Source: Paenibacillus sp. PL2-23 (lineage in GTDB: Bacteria > Bacillota > Bacilli > Paenibacillales > Paenibacillaceae). Taken from it: 64,000 bases of DNA. Positions 8,331 through 18,300 of the stretch are shown here, in pieces. The notes under the pieces were generated by a model. The model was not told the DNA's origin. It saw only the letters and a list, made by a program, of their open reading frames with translations, and did not search any database. A program made the translations under genes and the position numbers. The stretch spans positions 1,407,501-1,471,500 of the forward strand of contig NZ_CP162129.1 of NCBI RefSeq assembly GCF_040834005.1. The letters run 5' to 3'. Position 1 is the stretch's first letter. Each line of letters opens with the position of its first letter.

Positions 8331-9404
8331 ATGAAGAGTGTATTTTCCCGACTATTTCGGGTGTTGAATAACAGTAATAGTCATCCTCACGAGGACTTCT
8401 TAACTGAAGTGTTCGCCGAACTTCTTTGTGATCAGGAGACGATGATTGATTTTCTTGAGAATGTATTAGAAATACCGGTGCAGGAAGTGAAGCATTCATC
8501 CATTCAAACACAGGTGATGTTTCCGGCTTTGCCCCATCATCAGATGGATAGCCGACCGGATATGGCGATACGATTTTATGAAGGACAGAAACCATATGTA
8601 TTGTTCATCGAAAGCAAGTTAGGATCTCCGGAAGGAACGGATCAGTTGTCGAGATATGCGGATCAACTCAGCGTACTCACTAGTCAAGGAACAAAATGCT
8701 ATCTGATTTATTTAACCCAGTATTCTGATGAAAAGGATGCTTCGCTCGTATTAGCGAATCACAAAAACGTAGTTTTCAGGCAGCTGCGGTGGTTTCACAT
8801 TTTCAAGTGGATCAAGCAGTTGGAATTGGAGAATAGCTACGCGTCCAAAGTTTTGGATTATATGGAGGAGATCGGATTGGAAGATAATCGGCAGTTCACA
8901 CCTGTTGACGTGTATGCTATTCAAAACATGAATCGGCTGCAGCGCATGATGGACGAGTGCATGGATGGGATTGTAGACGGTGTGATGACAGAACATTTCG
9001 GTAGGGCACTTCAGCAATATAACCGTTATAACCAGCTAAAGTATCTGGAACGATACGTTAAGGCTAGTGAACAAGAAGGGCGAGCCACCGAGGTGGCTGT
9101 AGGTTTTTATTTAACAGATGGAGATTATCCCATGGTTTCCGTTGTTTACGAATTCTGTCCACGACGATGCTCAGACGTTCCTAGCGTTGTGGCAGCCATG
9201 CAGAACTTTATTGCTAAACATTCGGGCTGGGAAACTTTCGATTTAAACACTGACGCAGAATGGCAAGGGATTTCCTGTGACCGTAGTTTAGTCGAATTTC
9301 ATCATCATGAGGATCACATCAACGAAATCCAAAAATTTTTCCTCGAGAAATTAAATGAGCTTCATGAGATCAAGATTAACCATCCGGACTTGTACTGGAA
9401 ATAA
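8331..9404 (+). CDS. PD-(D/E)XK nuclease superfamily protein
   Basis: A 357-residue protein. The N-terminal third has HPHEDFLTEVFAELL, the opening helix common in this nuclease group, then SRPDMAI (aspartate about 76) and LFIESKLGS (E-x-K about 93-95), the metal-binding D...ExK core. The remainder resembles no domain I can name. Start ATG 8331 is chosen because AGAAGGAG at 8317-8324 is well spaced; ATG 8328 is equally possible. It precedes a McrB-like ATPase by 39 nt and probably acts with it as a DNA-cutting or DNA-sensing subunit of a type IV restriction-like system. Confidence 0.72.
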   Translation: MKSVFSRLFRVLNNSNSHPHEDFLTEVFAELLCDQETMIDFLENVLEIPVQEVKHSSIQTQVMFPALPHHQMDSRPDMAIRFYEGQKPYVLFIESKLGSPEGTDQLSRYADQLSVLTSQGTKCYLIYLTQYSDEKDASLVLANHKNVVFRQLRWFHIFKWIKQLELENSYASKVLDYMEEIGLEDNRQFTPVDVYAIQNMNRLQRMMDECMDGIVDGVMTEHFGRALQQYNRYNQLKYLERYVKASEQEGRATEVAVGFYLTDGDYPMVSVVYEFCPRRCSDVPSVVAAMQNFIAKHSGWETFDLNTDAEWQGISCDRSLVEFHHHEDHINEIQKFFLEKLNELHEIKINHPDLYWK

Positions 9405-9443
9405 ATGTCGCAATACTAAAGCGGAGACGACCTGGAGGCAACC

Positions 9444-11705
9444 ATGAATATTACCCAAATTGAAGAAGCCTTAAGTATTCCCGAAACATCACTGCGATGT
9501 CAACGTGTGCTGGATGAAGTACAGCCTGTACTTCGTCAGCTTATGGACGAGTTTAAAAACAAATATGCGAATGCCGCCCCGGAATTGCTCGATTACCATG
9601 TCCATACATATGAAGCTACTCTCCGTACTACGATGCACGATGCTCGGAATCCGAAATATTCGAATAAGAAGCAAGATTCGGATATTGGTAAGAAGGCGTT
9701 TGTTGAAATCATTGACAAAAAGTATTTTCAAACCGAATATGGGGTATTGTCTCTGGAAATAAACGGGTTAGAAAAGAGGATGAAAATTGTTCTTTCCAGT
9801 AACTTTTATCCATTCTGGGAGGCCATCAGAACGCAGGGAAATACCAAAGAATTAACGGAGGTCATAGAGTCTATATCAGACGATGTACATATTCAAGTCA
9901 GCGATAAAGACACCCCCTTTCTTTCAAAAATCGAATTGCTTCCCTACCTTCAAAAATGTGTCGACGAGAAGAGAAAACCATGGTTATACTTTGGTACATT
10001 TATAGATTTTGATCAAATTCCTGGTAGAGAAGAACTTGTTAATTTAGTTTGGAATACTTGGATCAAACTAGAGCCACTCCGTGTTTTTGTACGCAAAGAA
10101 GCATCCAGTCATGCGTTATCACTGCAAATTTTGGAGTTATTTAATAAGCATCAGAATGATTTCTCGATTACGCTTTATGGCAAAAACTATACGGTTAAGT
10201 TTGATGAGTTACAGGAGGTTAAGGCAAATGACCGTCGTCAAATGTACAGTATATTGGATAAAGGACAGTTGCTAGCCAAAATAGCATTGTATAGCTTTTT
10301 AAGAGAACCTAACGAAGTTATTGGCGTTAAAATTGATGGTCGAGGTCAAATTTATTCGAATCTTCGAGCTTTACATGGTTCTGGAAAAGTAGAGTGGTCG
10401 ATTTCAAAAAGCTTTTATTCCCGCGGCAAAGAGAACTCAGCTGATATGAACAAAGCACTTCAGTCAAAAGCAATGGAAGTGTTAACTCAGCATGGGTTTC
10501 AAGTCAGTGGATCTTCGTTTTATGTAGGAACATGGGACAATGACTCCATAAATTTCGTCGAGCCAATTGCTGACGTGAAGAAGCGATTGTTTATCGCAGG
10601 GGCACTATTAGCAGATTGTAGCGGGAAAGTATTTTTTCCGAAAGATAATATCGAATCTATACCTGAGCCAGACAATGGACTTGAAAATAATAATGATGAT
10701 CCGAATGAAGAGGTATTTCAGCACGATTTTAACCTGAGCGCCATCCTGTCCAATGTTCGCGAGAGTCCCTTCACCTACCCGGACGCCATTGTTCGGGACT
10801 TCCATTTGAACCTGACGAGCCTGGAGGATAAGCATTTTGTCATCCTGAACGGGATATCCGGTACGGGGAAAACAAGACTTTGCTTGCTCTATGCAAATGC
10901 TGTGTATGGCAAAACGTACGACTCGATGAATCCGTATTTGAAAGTCATTCCGGTTCGGCCGGATTGGACCGATTCTACGTCATTATTCGGTTATTACAGC
11001 GCTCTGGAAAAAAGATATGTTCGGACGCCCTTCCTGAACGCCGTGCTTCAAGCTATCCAGGAAGGAAAGCCGATGTTCATTGTGCTGGACGAGATGAATC
11101 TGGCCCGCGTCGAATACTATTTGAGTGACTACTTAAGTGCGATTGAATCGAGACAGCCGATTCGTCTGCATACGGAAAGCCATATTACAGATGTTCCGCA
11201 GGAGCTCCAGATCCCTCACAACCTGTATGTTATAGGCACGATCAACGTGGATGAGACCACGCATAGCATCTCGGATAAGGTGTTGGACAGAGCCTTCGTC
11301 ATGACCTTGTCGGATGTCGATCTGGATCAGTTCTGGAAAGCAGCGGAGTCAAAGTATAAGGTCGCCTTGCAGGAAGAATGGAAAATGCTTCAGGCACTTC
11401 ATGTAAAGCTAAGCCGGTATGAGCTTCATTTCGGTTACCGGACGATGAATGAGATGCTCCGCAAGCTGTACGCCAACGAGGAACTAGATTCGGATATTCG
11501 CATGGAGAAGAAGGAAGCAATCGATCGCGTGATTGCCGAGAAAGTGCTGCCCAAGATTCGCGGGGATGAGCGAATTGATGCTTTGCTCACCGACTTGATC
11601 GATTGGACAGCCGCGTTATTCGGCGACGGATCGGAATCGCTCTATCATTTGCTGCGCATGAAAGGAGAACTGGATCGGTATGGCGCTACCCAGTTCTGGA
11701 GATAA
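9444..11705 (+). CDS. McrB-like AAA+ ATPase
   Basis: 753 residues. The C-terminal AAA+ domain has Walker A NGISGTGKTRL (about 470-478), Walker B IVLDEMNLARVEYYLSDYL (about 546-565) and sensor IGTINVDETTHSISDKVLDRA. The DEMNLARVE signature is typical of McrB motors. The N-terminal about 430 residues form a separate region, which in McrB relatives recognises modified DNA. GGAGG at 9434-9438 sets the start. Base composition changes from AT-rich to clearly GC-richer near 10735, at the domain boundary, suggesting the recognition part was swapped. It overlaps the next gene (DUF2357/McrC-like) by 26 nt, the usual McrB-McrC coupling. Confidence 0.82.
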   Translation: MNITQIEEALSIPETSLRCQRVLDEVQPVLRQLMDEFKNKYANAAPELLDYHVHTYEATLRTTMHDARNPKYSNKKQDSDIGKKAFVEIIDKKYFQTEYGVLSLEINGLEKRMKIVLSSNFYPFWEAIRTQGNTKELTEVIESISDDVHIQVSDKDTPFLSKIELLPYLQKCVDEKRKPWLYFGTFIDFDQIPGREELVNLVWNTWIKLEPLRVFVRKEASSHALSLQILELFNKHQNDFSITLYGKNYTVKFDELQEVKANDRRQMYSILDKGQLLAKIALYSFLREPNEVIGVKIDGRGQIYSNLRALHGSGKVEWSISKSFYSRGKENSADMNKALQSKAMEVLTQHGFQVSGSSFYVGTWDNDSINFVEPIADVKKRLFIAGALLADCSGKVFFPKDNIESIPEPDNGLENNNDDPNEEVFQHDFNLSAILSNVRESPFTYPDAIVRDFHLNLTSLEDKHFVILNGISGTGKTRLCLLYANAVYGKTYDSMNPYLKVIPVRPDWTDSTSLFGYYSALEKRYVRTPFLNAVLQAIQEGKPMFIVLDEMNLARVEYYLSDYLSAIESRQPIRLHTESHITDVPQELQIPHNLYVIGTINVDETTHSISDKVLDRAFVMTLSDVDLDQFWKAAESKYKVALQEEWKMLQALHVKLSRYELHFGYRTMNEMLRKLYANEELDSDIRMEKKEAIDRVIAEKVLPKIRGDERIDALLTDLIDWTAALFGDGSESLYHLLRMKGELDRYGATQFWR

Positions 11706-13182
11706 TCCTGAATTCTACTGCTCGGACACGGGGATATGGACTCCGATTGATAAAATGCGATTTGAGGAAGCGCGAGTCTATCGCTGGAGAACGTCGTACC
11801 GCGAGCCATTCCAATTTTTTGCGCTTGGTATGCCGATCTCGATGGTGCGAACGGTAACAGGCTGGGAAGGCGAATGGACGGCGCCTTTCCAGTCTGGCTT
11901 GCTGACTTTCACAATTGAACAAGCTGAACGAATAACCCATGAGACGTACTTGTTTCCAGACAAGCGGAAAATAACCGAAGCAGACTACACGCAAATGATA
12001 GCGGATATTCTTGCGGAAGCGGCGGCTTGTTTTCAACATTGCGGAGCTTTTCTGAAGTTCGATAACAAAGGTTTCGCTCGAAAAACCTCATTGGCGCAGT
12101 GGGATTATGTCGATCGTTCCTTTTATCGGCTGCAGCAATGGTTTCGAGACATTCAAGCCAGACCGCTTCGCAGGCTGACCACGACTGATCAATGGATTCG
12201 CAGAGAAAACGTGAAGCATGTGACGCCGGCGCTACTTGCTTGGTCGGAACGACATCCAGGCAACGGAATGAGTCGAATAATTCCCGTTCCCGAGCTCGTA
12301 TGGTCTGGTGTGCGCGAGGACACGTACAGCGTATATGAGAACCGAGTGTTGCTTCGGCAACTGCTCGAGCTACAGCATCTTCTGCGTGAGTACCAGAGCG
12401 TATCCATGGATGCGATACGATCCAAAGCGGGTTATTATCTTGATCGTGTGAACGGGTGGCTGCGCTCTTCTTTTCTGCAGCAGCTACAGCCTCACGCTGG
12501 CCCGGTCGTCGTATCACAAGTGTTTCGCAAACATCCGATCTATCGGAATTGGTTTTCTTGGTTTCAGCAGCTCTATCAATTTAATGAGTACTCGATCGGA
12601 TTTCAAAACTCGATTCCTTTGAAAGACACGTATCATCTTTATGAAATATGGGTCTTCATGCAACTGGTCAAGATACTGCGGGAAAACGGCTCATTGCTCG
12701 ATTCTTCCGATCTCTTTACCCTTGAGCAGGATGGTCTAGTCTTGAATTTGTCCGAGAAAAAAGAGAGCCGAATTAGGCTGGTTGGCGGCGCCACTCTTGC
12801 TTATCAACGAAGGTTCAAACCGTCAACGCTCGATTTCGTCACGTATACGCATGATATGATCCCGGATATCGTTCTTGAGGTCAAAGGGCAATTGTTTATT
12901 TTTGATCCAAAGTATCGCGTCGATCGCAATCTACCGATGGCGCTAGGAGAAATGCATAAGTATCGGGATGGAATCGTGCGATCAACTGATGGCAGCAGGG
13001 CGGTAGAAGAGGTTTATATTATTACGCCTGCGGACGGTAAGGAAAATTCGATTCTGTTCGGAGACGACTATAGGAAGAAGCATCGCATGGGGGTATATAC
13101 ATTAAAGCCGGGCATATGGAATAAGGAATTAGCGAAAAAGTTAACGAATATCATGAGCGAATCCGTAGAGGCACTGATTTGA
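11680..13182 (+). CDS. DUF2357 / McrC-like nuclease partner
   Basis: 500 residues. The middle part has YENRVLLRQLLELQ, the helical segment seen in DUF2357 proteins, and the C-terminal part has the PD-(D/E)XK core: MIPDIVLEVKG (about 392-401), FIFDPKYRVD (about 405-414) and an EMHKYRDGI helix. McrC-family proteins bind an McrB ring, stimulate its nucleotide hydrolysis and cut DNA. The start overlaps the end of the ATPase gene, implying translational coupling. The target modification cannot be read from sequence. Confidence 0.78.
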   Translation: MALPSSGDNPEFYCSDTGIWTPIDKMRFEEARVYRWRTSYREPFQFFALGMPISMVRTVTGWEGEWTAPFQSGLLTFTIEQAERITHETYLFPDKRKITEADYTQMIADILAEAAACFQHCGAFLKFDNKGFARKTSLAQWDYVDRSFYRLQQWFRDIQARPLRRLTTTDQWIRRENVKHVTPALLAWSERHPGNGMSRIIPVPELVWSGVREDTYSVYENRVLLRQLLELQHLLREYQSVSMDAIRSKAGYYLDRVNGWLRSSFLQQLQPHAGPVVVSQVFRKHPIYRNWFSWFQQLYQFNEYSIGFQNSIPLKDTYHLYEIWVFMQLVKILRENGSLLDSSDLFTLEQDGLVLNLSEKKESRIRLVGGATLAYQRRFKPSTLDFVTYTHDMIPDIVLEVKGQLFIFDPKYRVDRNLPMALGEMHKYRDGIVRSTDGSRAVEEVYIITPADGKENSILFGDDYRKKHRMGVYTLKPGIWNKELAKKLTNIMSESVEALI

Positions 13183-13203
13183 AGCGGAGAGGAGTCAGTT
13201 AGG

Positions 13204-13842
13204 ATGGCCGATGTCGAAGATAAACATGGATTGAGTTGTAATTCACTCATTGAAAAAGCGATCGAATTTGCCGCCTATGCACATCGAAATCAGACGCGCA
13301 AAGGAACAGAAATTCCATATATCAGTCATCCGTATGCGGTAGGAATGATTTTGCTGAAAGCGGGTTGTAAGGAAGAAGTCGTAGCTGCCGGGATTCTGCA
13401 TGATACGCTTGAGGATACCGAGACGACCGATGAACAATTGCTTGAACTGTTTGGCTCCGTTGTTTTTGAAATTGTCATGGGTTGCTCTGAACCCGACAAA
13501 GGAGCCACTTGGGAGGAGAGAAAACAGCACACGCTGGAGGCTCTTAAAACGTCGAATCTGGCCATTCGTCAGGTGACTTGCGCAGATAAGCTGCACAATA
13601 TCCGCTCAATCAGACGGGATTTGGGGCAGTATGGCGAAGAGACATGGAAGCGATTCAAACGGGGACGTGAGAGCCAGCAATGGTATTATACTGGGCTAAT
13701 TGAAAGTCTTGGATACGCATCGCGATTCCCGCTCTTAGACGAGTTGCAAGATGAGATAGAGCAAGTTTTTGGAGCCCCATTGGCGCAACCGGGGTGGAGT
13801 AAACTTCGATACAGCCAAAAGTTTATTGATCTGGTTTTTTGA
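13204..13842 (+). CDS. RelA/SpoT-type HD hydrolase (small alarmone hydrolase-like)
   Basis: 212 residues. It shows the HD set of the (p)ppGpp hydrolase group: YISHPYAVGMIL (about 39-50), ILHDTLEDT (about 63-71) and CADKLHNIRSI (about 124-134). No synthetase domain is present, so it resembles stand-alone MESH1-type hydrolases. GGAGAGGAG precedes the ATG. It follows the McrBC-like pair by 21 nt and is probably co-transcribed. The last about 20 residues overlap another reading frame (13769-14140) and look unlike the family, so the natural C-terminus may have been altered. The substrate could be an alarmone or another nucleotide signal. Confidence 0.75.
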   Translation: MADVEDKHGLSCNSLIEKAIEFAAYAHRNQTRKGTEIPYISHPYAVGMILLKAGCKEEVVAAGILHDTLEDTETTDEQLLELFGSVVFEIVMGCSEPDKGATWEERKQHTLEALKTSNLAIRQVTCADKLHNIRSIRRDLGQYGEETWKRFKRGRESQQWYYTGLIESLGYASRFPLLDELQDEIEQVFGAPLAQPGWSKLRYSQKFIDLVF

Positions 13843-14140
13843 AACTGCGTATGGCAACCTGTCTGATATTGAAGAGCGGCAGCCGAAGTTTTTCAAGCTA
13901 GGAGCATGGGATCTTATACAGCATATCCACGAACGAGCTTATCCGCTATATCCGGAATATCAGGACGATTTCGATAGGCTGATAACTTATTTACAAGAAA
14001 GGGGCATTGAGTTTAAATTTAACAGTGAAGGCCCCGCTATTCTTGAAGGCTTCTGCACTGTACTCATGAGCGTATTAAACATGTATCCTTCTGAGGTATT
14101 TCATCATTTCAAGCGTGGTATAATACGTGGGATATTATGA
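13769..14140 (+). CDS. Unrecognised small protein, probably truncated at its 5' end
   Basis: 123 codons whose start overlaps the HD gene by 74 nt, so the annotated start is doubtful. The sequence from WFFETAYGNLSDIEERQ to the end (KFFKLGAWDLIQHI, then NMYPSEVFHHFKR and RGIL) looks like real protein, and its last 22 residues recur after the helicase pair at 8249-8317. I do not know the family. It may be the 3' part of a gene whose front was replaced when the HD gene or the nuclease module arrived. It is followed by a strong terminator. Confidence 0.45.
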   Translation: MEPHWRNRGGVNFDTAKSLLIWFFETAYGNLSDIEERQPKFFKLGAWDLIQHIHERAYPLYPEYQDDFDRLITYLQERGIEFKFNSEGPAILEGFCTVLMSVLNMYPSEVFHHFKRGIIRGIL

Positions 14141-14157
14141 AAGAAACTACATCATGG

Positions 14158-14189
14158 CGGACTTCAATTATTTTGAGGTTCGTTTTTTT
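14158..14189 (+). terminator. Terminator between the McrBC/HD module and the pPIWI-RE operon
   Basis: CGGACTTCAA pairs (with two G-U pairs) with TTGAGGTTCG around a 5-nt loop, then seven T. It closes the upstream transcription unit 84 bp before the next start codon. Confidence 0.75.
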
Positions 14190-14272
14190 ATAGGAACAAA
14201 CATTCGGTGACAAGTAGAGGTCAAATTGTTGTGTCATAATGATGGTTAAGTACTTTCAAGGAGCGTGTTCCA

Positions 14273-15340
14273 TTGAATAGATTACAAGATATGCTTTATT
14301 ACCTTATCACCGGATTACAACAATGGACAAAAAATTATGATCATGTCCCAGCGGAGCTTCACAGGGGTATGCTTATGTTTATACAAGAAGCCGGAAGGTC
14401 AGGGGCTGAGATTCCTACGGATTTGCACCGGCTTCTTCATATTTTGCATAAACCATCTTCTGAATGGGGAATTCAAGGACTTATTGAATATTATCCTGGC
14501 GAATCCGCTCTTATTGAAGAGTTTATTGGGATAACTCCTGAAGCAGAGGATTTCATTACTACTTATATATCCCCTGATGAAGCGCAGCAGAAGAATATGC
14601 TGGCTATTTTGCAATTTTGCAGAGATGAAAACCGGAATTTGCAAGAGGAATATACTCATATACGCACATTATTGTCCAGGACTCAGAATGCAGTATTGTC
14701 TGCGCTTCAACTCGCGCAATTTGCTGAGTCCATTCGTGACCGCGAATTAAGCGCATTAGTTCGTCAGTGTTATGAAGAGGTAACTCTACAGATAGATAAC
14801 TATCGTAAATGCCCGCATTGTGGATGGACATTAACATATAAGCATGATCGATGGAGCTGCAATAAAGAAAATATCTGTCGTTCATTAGCTGATTTCGAGA
14901 AATTCGATTTGTTCAACTATAAAGATGAACGAGTATTTCGGATGCTTCCCGGTATACAGAGGTATGTGCTGTTACCAGGGATTTCAGAAATGAAAATTGC
15001 CGAATGGTTAAGACAGAAAGGGTACGGCGTAGAATTATATCCTCATATTGATGAGTATGATCTTGCAATTTCACATAATGACATTGAAAGTAAGATGTTA
15101 TTGGATGTAAAAGATTTCAAGGATCCAAGAACGCTGGCGAATTTCTTTAATCAAAAATCATTATCGTATTTGGAGAAGTATGGTCAACAGGTGTACATTG
15201 TTGTTCCCAAATATCGAAATGATCTATATCCATCTTACGGTATGAGAGCCTCAACACTTTTAAAAGAAGACAGACGGCAACTCATAAAGATCATTATGGA
15301 GAATGAATTGGAAAAAACGTTGAAGAAGGTGCTCTGGTGA
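14273..15340 (+). CDS. REase-fold nuclease of the pPIWI-RE module, with zinc ribbon
   Basis: 355 residues, first gene of a four-gene overlapping operon. A zinc ribbon (CPHCGWTL...WSCNKENIC, about 180-202) precedes a restriction-endonuclease-like core near the C-terminus, with EYDLAIS (about 261) and LLDVKDF (about 279-285), the D...D-x-K pattern. The start is TTG 14273, with AAGGAG 9 nt upstream. pPIWI-RE loci described by comparative genomics combine such an REase with a DinG-type helicase and the PIWI-like protein, exactly as here. It probably cuts DNA marked by the PIWI-RE protein. Confidence 0.75.
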   Translation: MNRLQDMLYYLITGLQQWTKNYDHVPAELHRGMLMFIQEAGRSGAEIPTDLHRLLHILHKPSSEWGIQGLIEYYPGESALIEEFIGITPEAEDFITTYISPDEAQQKNMLAILQFCRDENRNLQEEYTHIRTLLSRTQNAVLSALQLAQFAESIRDRELSALVRQCYEEVTLQIDNYRKCPHCGWTLTYKHDRWSCNKENICRSLADFEKFDLFNYKDERVFRMLPGIQRYVLLPGISEMKIAEWLRQKGYGVELYPHIDEYDLAISHNDIESKMLLDVKDFKDPRTLANFFNQKSLSYLEKYGQQVYIVVPKYRNDLYPSYGMRASTLLKEDRRQLIKIIMENELEKTLKKVLW

Positions 15341-18300
15341 GGAAAACCTATTGGGATTTAACTGAAGAAATAAACAAAGAGTTTTTCTCTCTAGAACTAC
15401 CCAAAGCCGACATATCAACAATATTAAGCCTGGAGCTATTTGTGACAGGCTGTCATTTGATTGACCCGATGCTTCATATTGATCAAGGCTGGTCGTTATT
15501 GGTCGGTTATGATGAACCGATTTTAAAGTACATCGAACATAAAGATATCGTAGTTCGACTTAGAATTTTATTTCCTGAGTTAAGGAATAAAAAGATATTG
15601 GCCAGACGAATTGAAGCCTATCGAGCTATTGATATGAAGTTTCGATTGTTTGATATCGATGATCAGGGACGGACTAAGCAACTGGGTCCACGTTTTCTGA
15701 CAAATAGAATGAACGATTACCAGCAGATACTTAATAGACCGATTCCCAGACAAATCGATACAACTCCTTTCGCAACGCAGGGAAAATTCGAATACTCCAG
15801 AATTGTAAGAGGAGGATTTATTCAAAGTTTTAATGGTAACATCCCGGAAGCTTTAATAGTAAAAGAAAAGCGTTTATTACCCTCTTATCGTGAGAAGATG
15901 AGGCTTCGTTTAGAATTGCCATTCAATGGGCTATTGTTGGGCAAAGAAATGGATGAGATAACTGGCAAATCTTCTGCTTGGGAGAACAGGGCAGCTTCAG
16001 TTGTACTCGAGTCAATAGATTGGGATACAGAATTTGTCTACAAAGGAAACCAGCAAATTGGCGGAGCACTGGGGGCAGGTAAATCTACTTTCATGCTCAT
16101 GGAGACGTATCGTCTCGTGAAGCGGGAGGGAGCCAGAGTCGGCTTTATTGAAGGCAGCGTTTCCCAAGTAGTAGAGCGTATCAAAACTCTTCGCGAGTTA
16201 GGCATTCGTGCTGTTCCGATCATTGGTAAGTCATCAAGAAAGACGCATCAAGAGAATTATTTATTTGCAAATGCCGGCGGGATTATCGAGCTTAGTGATT
16301 GGACGAACAACGAATTTCAAGATCTAAAGCATTTGTCGGACTTATGTGTTATTAAAGCGTTGTCTGAAGATTACGAACGAAATAGTAGTTATCCGTGTAC
16401 TCAGCTAAAACAAGAAAATAAGTCTGTGAAATGTCCATTAGCGGATCAATGTGGAGTTTACCGTGATTTCTCCCGACTTGCAGAAGCAGATGTTTGGGTG
16501 GCTACGTCTGCAAGTGTACTCAAAACAAGAATTCCAGCGATGATTGACCCGTTAGAGAGGACGATCTATGAAGCGATGTACGATCTAATGGATGTTGTAT
16601 ACGTTGACGAAGCGGATGAAGTCCAAAAGCAATTCGATGAGACGTTCTTATCGGAATATAATGTCTTTGGAAGCGTTGAGGATATTTTCGAACGGCTGTC
16701 TAACGAATCCAATCAATTAACGAATGGACAGTATCATTTAGCAGGTGATCCTGTAGTTACGGAGTGGAAAGATAAGCTTCGCCAATTGGATCATATGATC
16801 TGGAGTATATATAAAAAGCTAGATCGTTCTCTAATGTTGCGTAAAAATATCAGTCGTAATCTGATTAGAGTGGCGGCGCTAGCCGATTCATTAAGCGAGA
16901 AGATCTCTTTCGACGATGAATCGCAAAAGAAAATCCGTAAACATTTATTGGATTATGCAAATGAGCCTTATCAAGATTCCATGTTATCTAGCATTGTTGA
17001 TGAGTTAGTAGAAAAAGAAAATCATGATGAAAAGCAGAAGCTGCTGACTCAGATTACAGAGAAACTGCTTAAAGGAACAATTCGGCCGCGTGTAAACAGA
17101 GATTTATTTTATGCGCAATTGGAGTTTTTTATTTATTTATGCCGAGCGGAAGAATGTATAAAGTTCATTCTGACTTCCTTTACTATGATTCAAGCCAAGC
17201 TAGGAATGACAGCAGATTTTTCTCCGTTATTCACTATGCAGAAAGATTATCAAGCATTCATGAAAGAGGCCATGACGGGCACGATGATCGGATATAAATA
17301 TGATTTGAAGGATGGGGAAACGACAGGAGCATTTAAATTAATCGAATATACAGGGGTAGGCAGATTATTGTTGCATGACTGGCATTGTGTATATGAAGAT
17401 TCTGATCAGAAACAAGGGCCGGCAGTTATCTTTCTATCAGGCACAAGCCATGCACCCGAATCCGCGCATTATCATTTGAACACGGGATCCAAATGGTTGC
17501 TCAAAGCAGATCGAATATCTCCAGAAGTTCAAATGACATTCAAACCCATACTTGACGCTCGACATGAAAAATTTCTGGAAATCTCGGGGATAGGCGATGA
17601 TGAGGTCAGAAGCAGTAATTTGTATGAGATGATCCAAAAACTCAAATCTGATATTCTTTATGAATTGAAATTTTGGAGTAATAGAGGGAATCCGCGAAGG
17701 GCACTCTTAGTGGTGAATTCGTATGATGATGTTGCCACAGTCGCCAGGGCTTTTCGCAGTGACCAGAGCTGGGTAGGTCGGTATAAAGTTCTATCAAGGG
17801 AACGAAGTCATGAACCGGATCATTTCCCTAGAACAATGATAGAGTCATTTCGCAAAGAAAAGGCTGAAGTATTGATTGTACCGCTTCTCTCTGTAGGTAG
17901 AGGTTACAATATCTTGGATCAAAACGGAGAGTCGTTGTTTGGATCAGTCTTTTTCCTTGTTCGTCCTTATCCTATTCCTAATGACATGAATTATTTGGTT
18001 CAAGCGCTCCACTCCTACTTGCCTCATTATTTGCAAAGAATAACAGGACAAGGGATTCATTACGAAAAAGCTGTTTCTAAATTACGCCAAATAAGCAGTG
18101 GTAAGTTTGAAGCAATGTATAAAAAGCCTGACTACTGGTCGATTCTTAACGATTCTGAAAGAGAAGTTATGGCGTGGTATACGTTTATCCCGATTTGGCA
18201 AATGATTGGACGATTGCTGCGCGGCGGTAAAAATGCCAGAGTATTTTTCTGCGATTCAAAGTTCAATGCAAAGCCTGCTGGTAAACCAGAAGGGATGTCC

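Noticed and set aside
11909-12517. Minus-strand 202-codon ORF inside the DUF2357 gene
   Set aside because: Antisense of a well-supported nuclease gene; the protein is Arg/Ala-rich with no motif, typical of a shadow frame.
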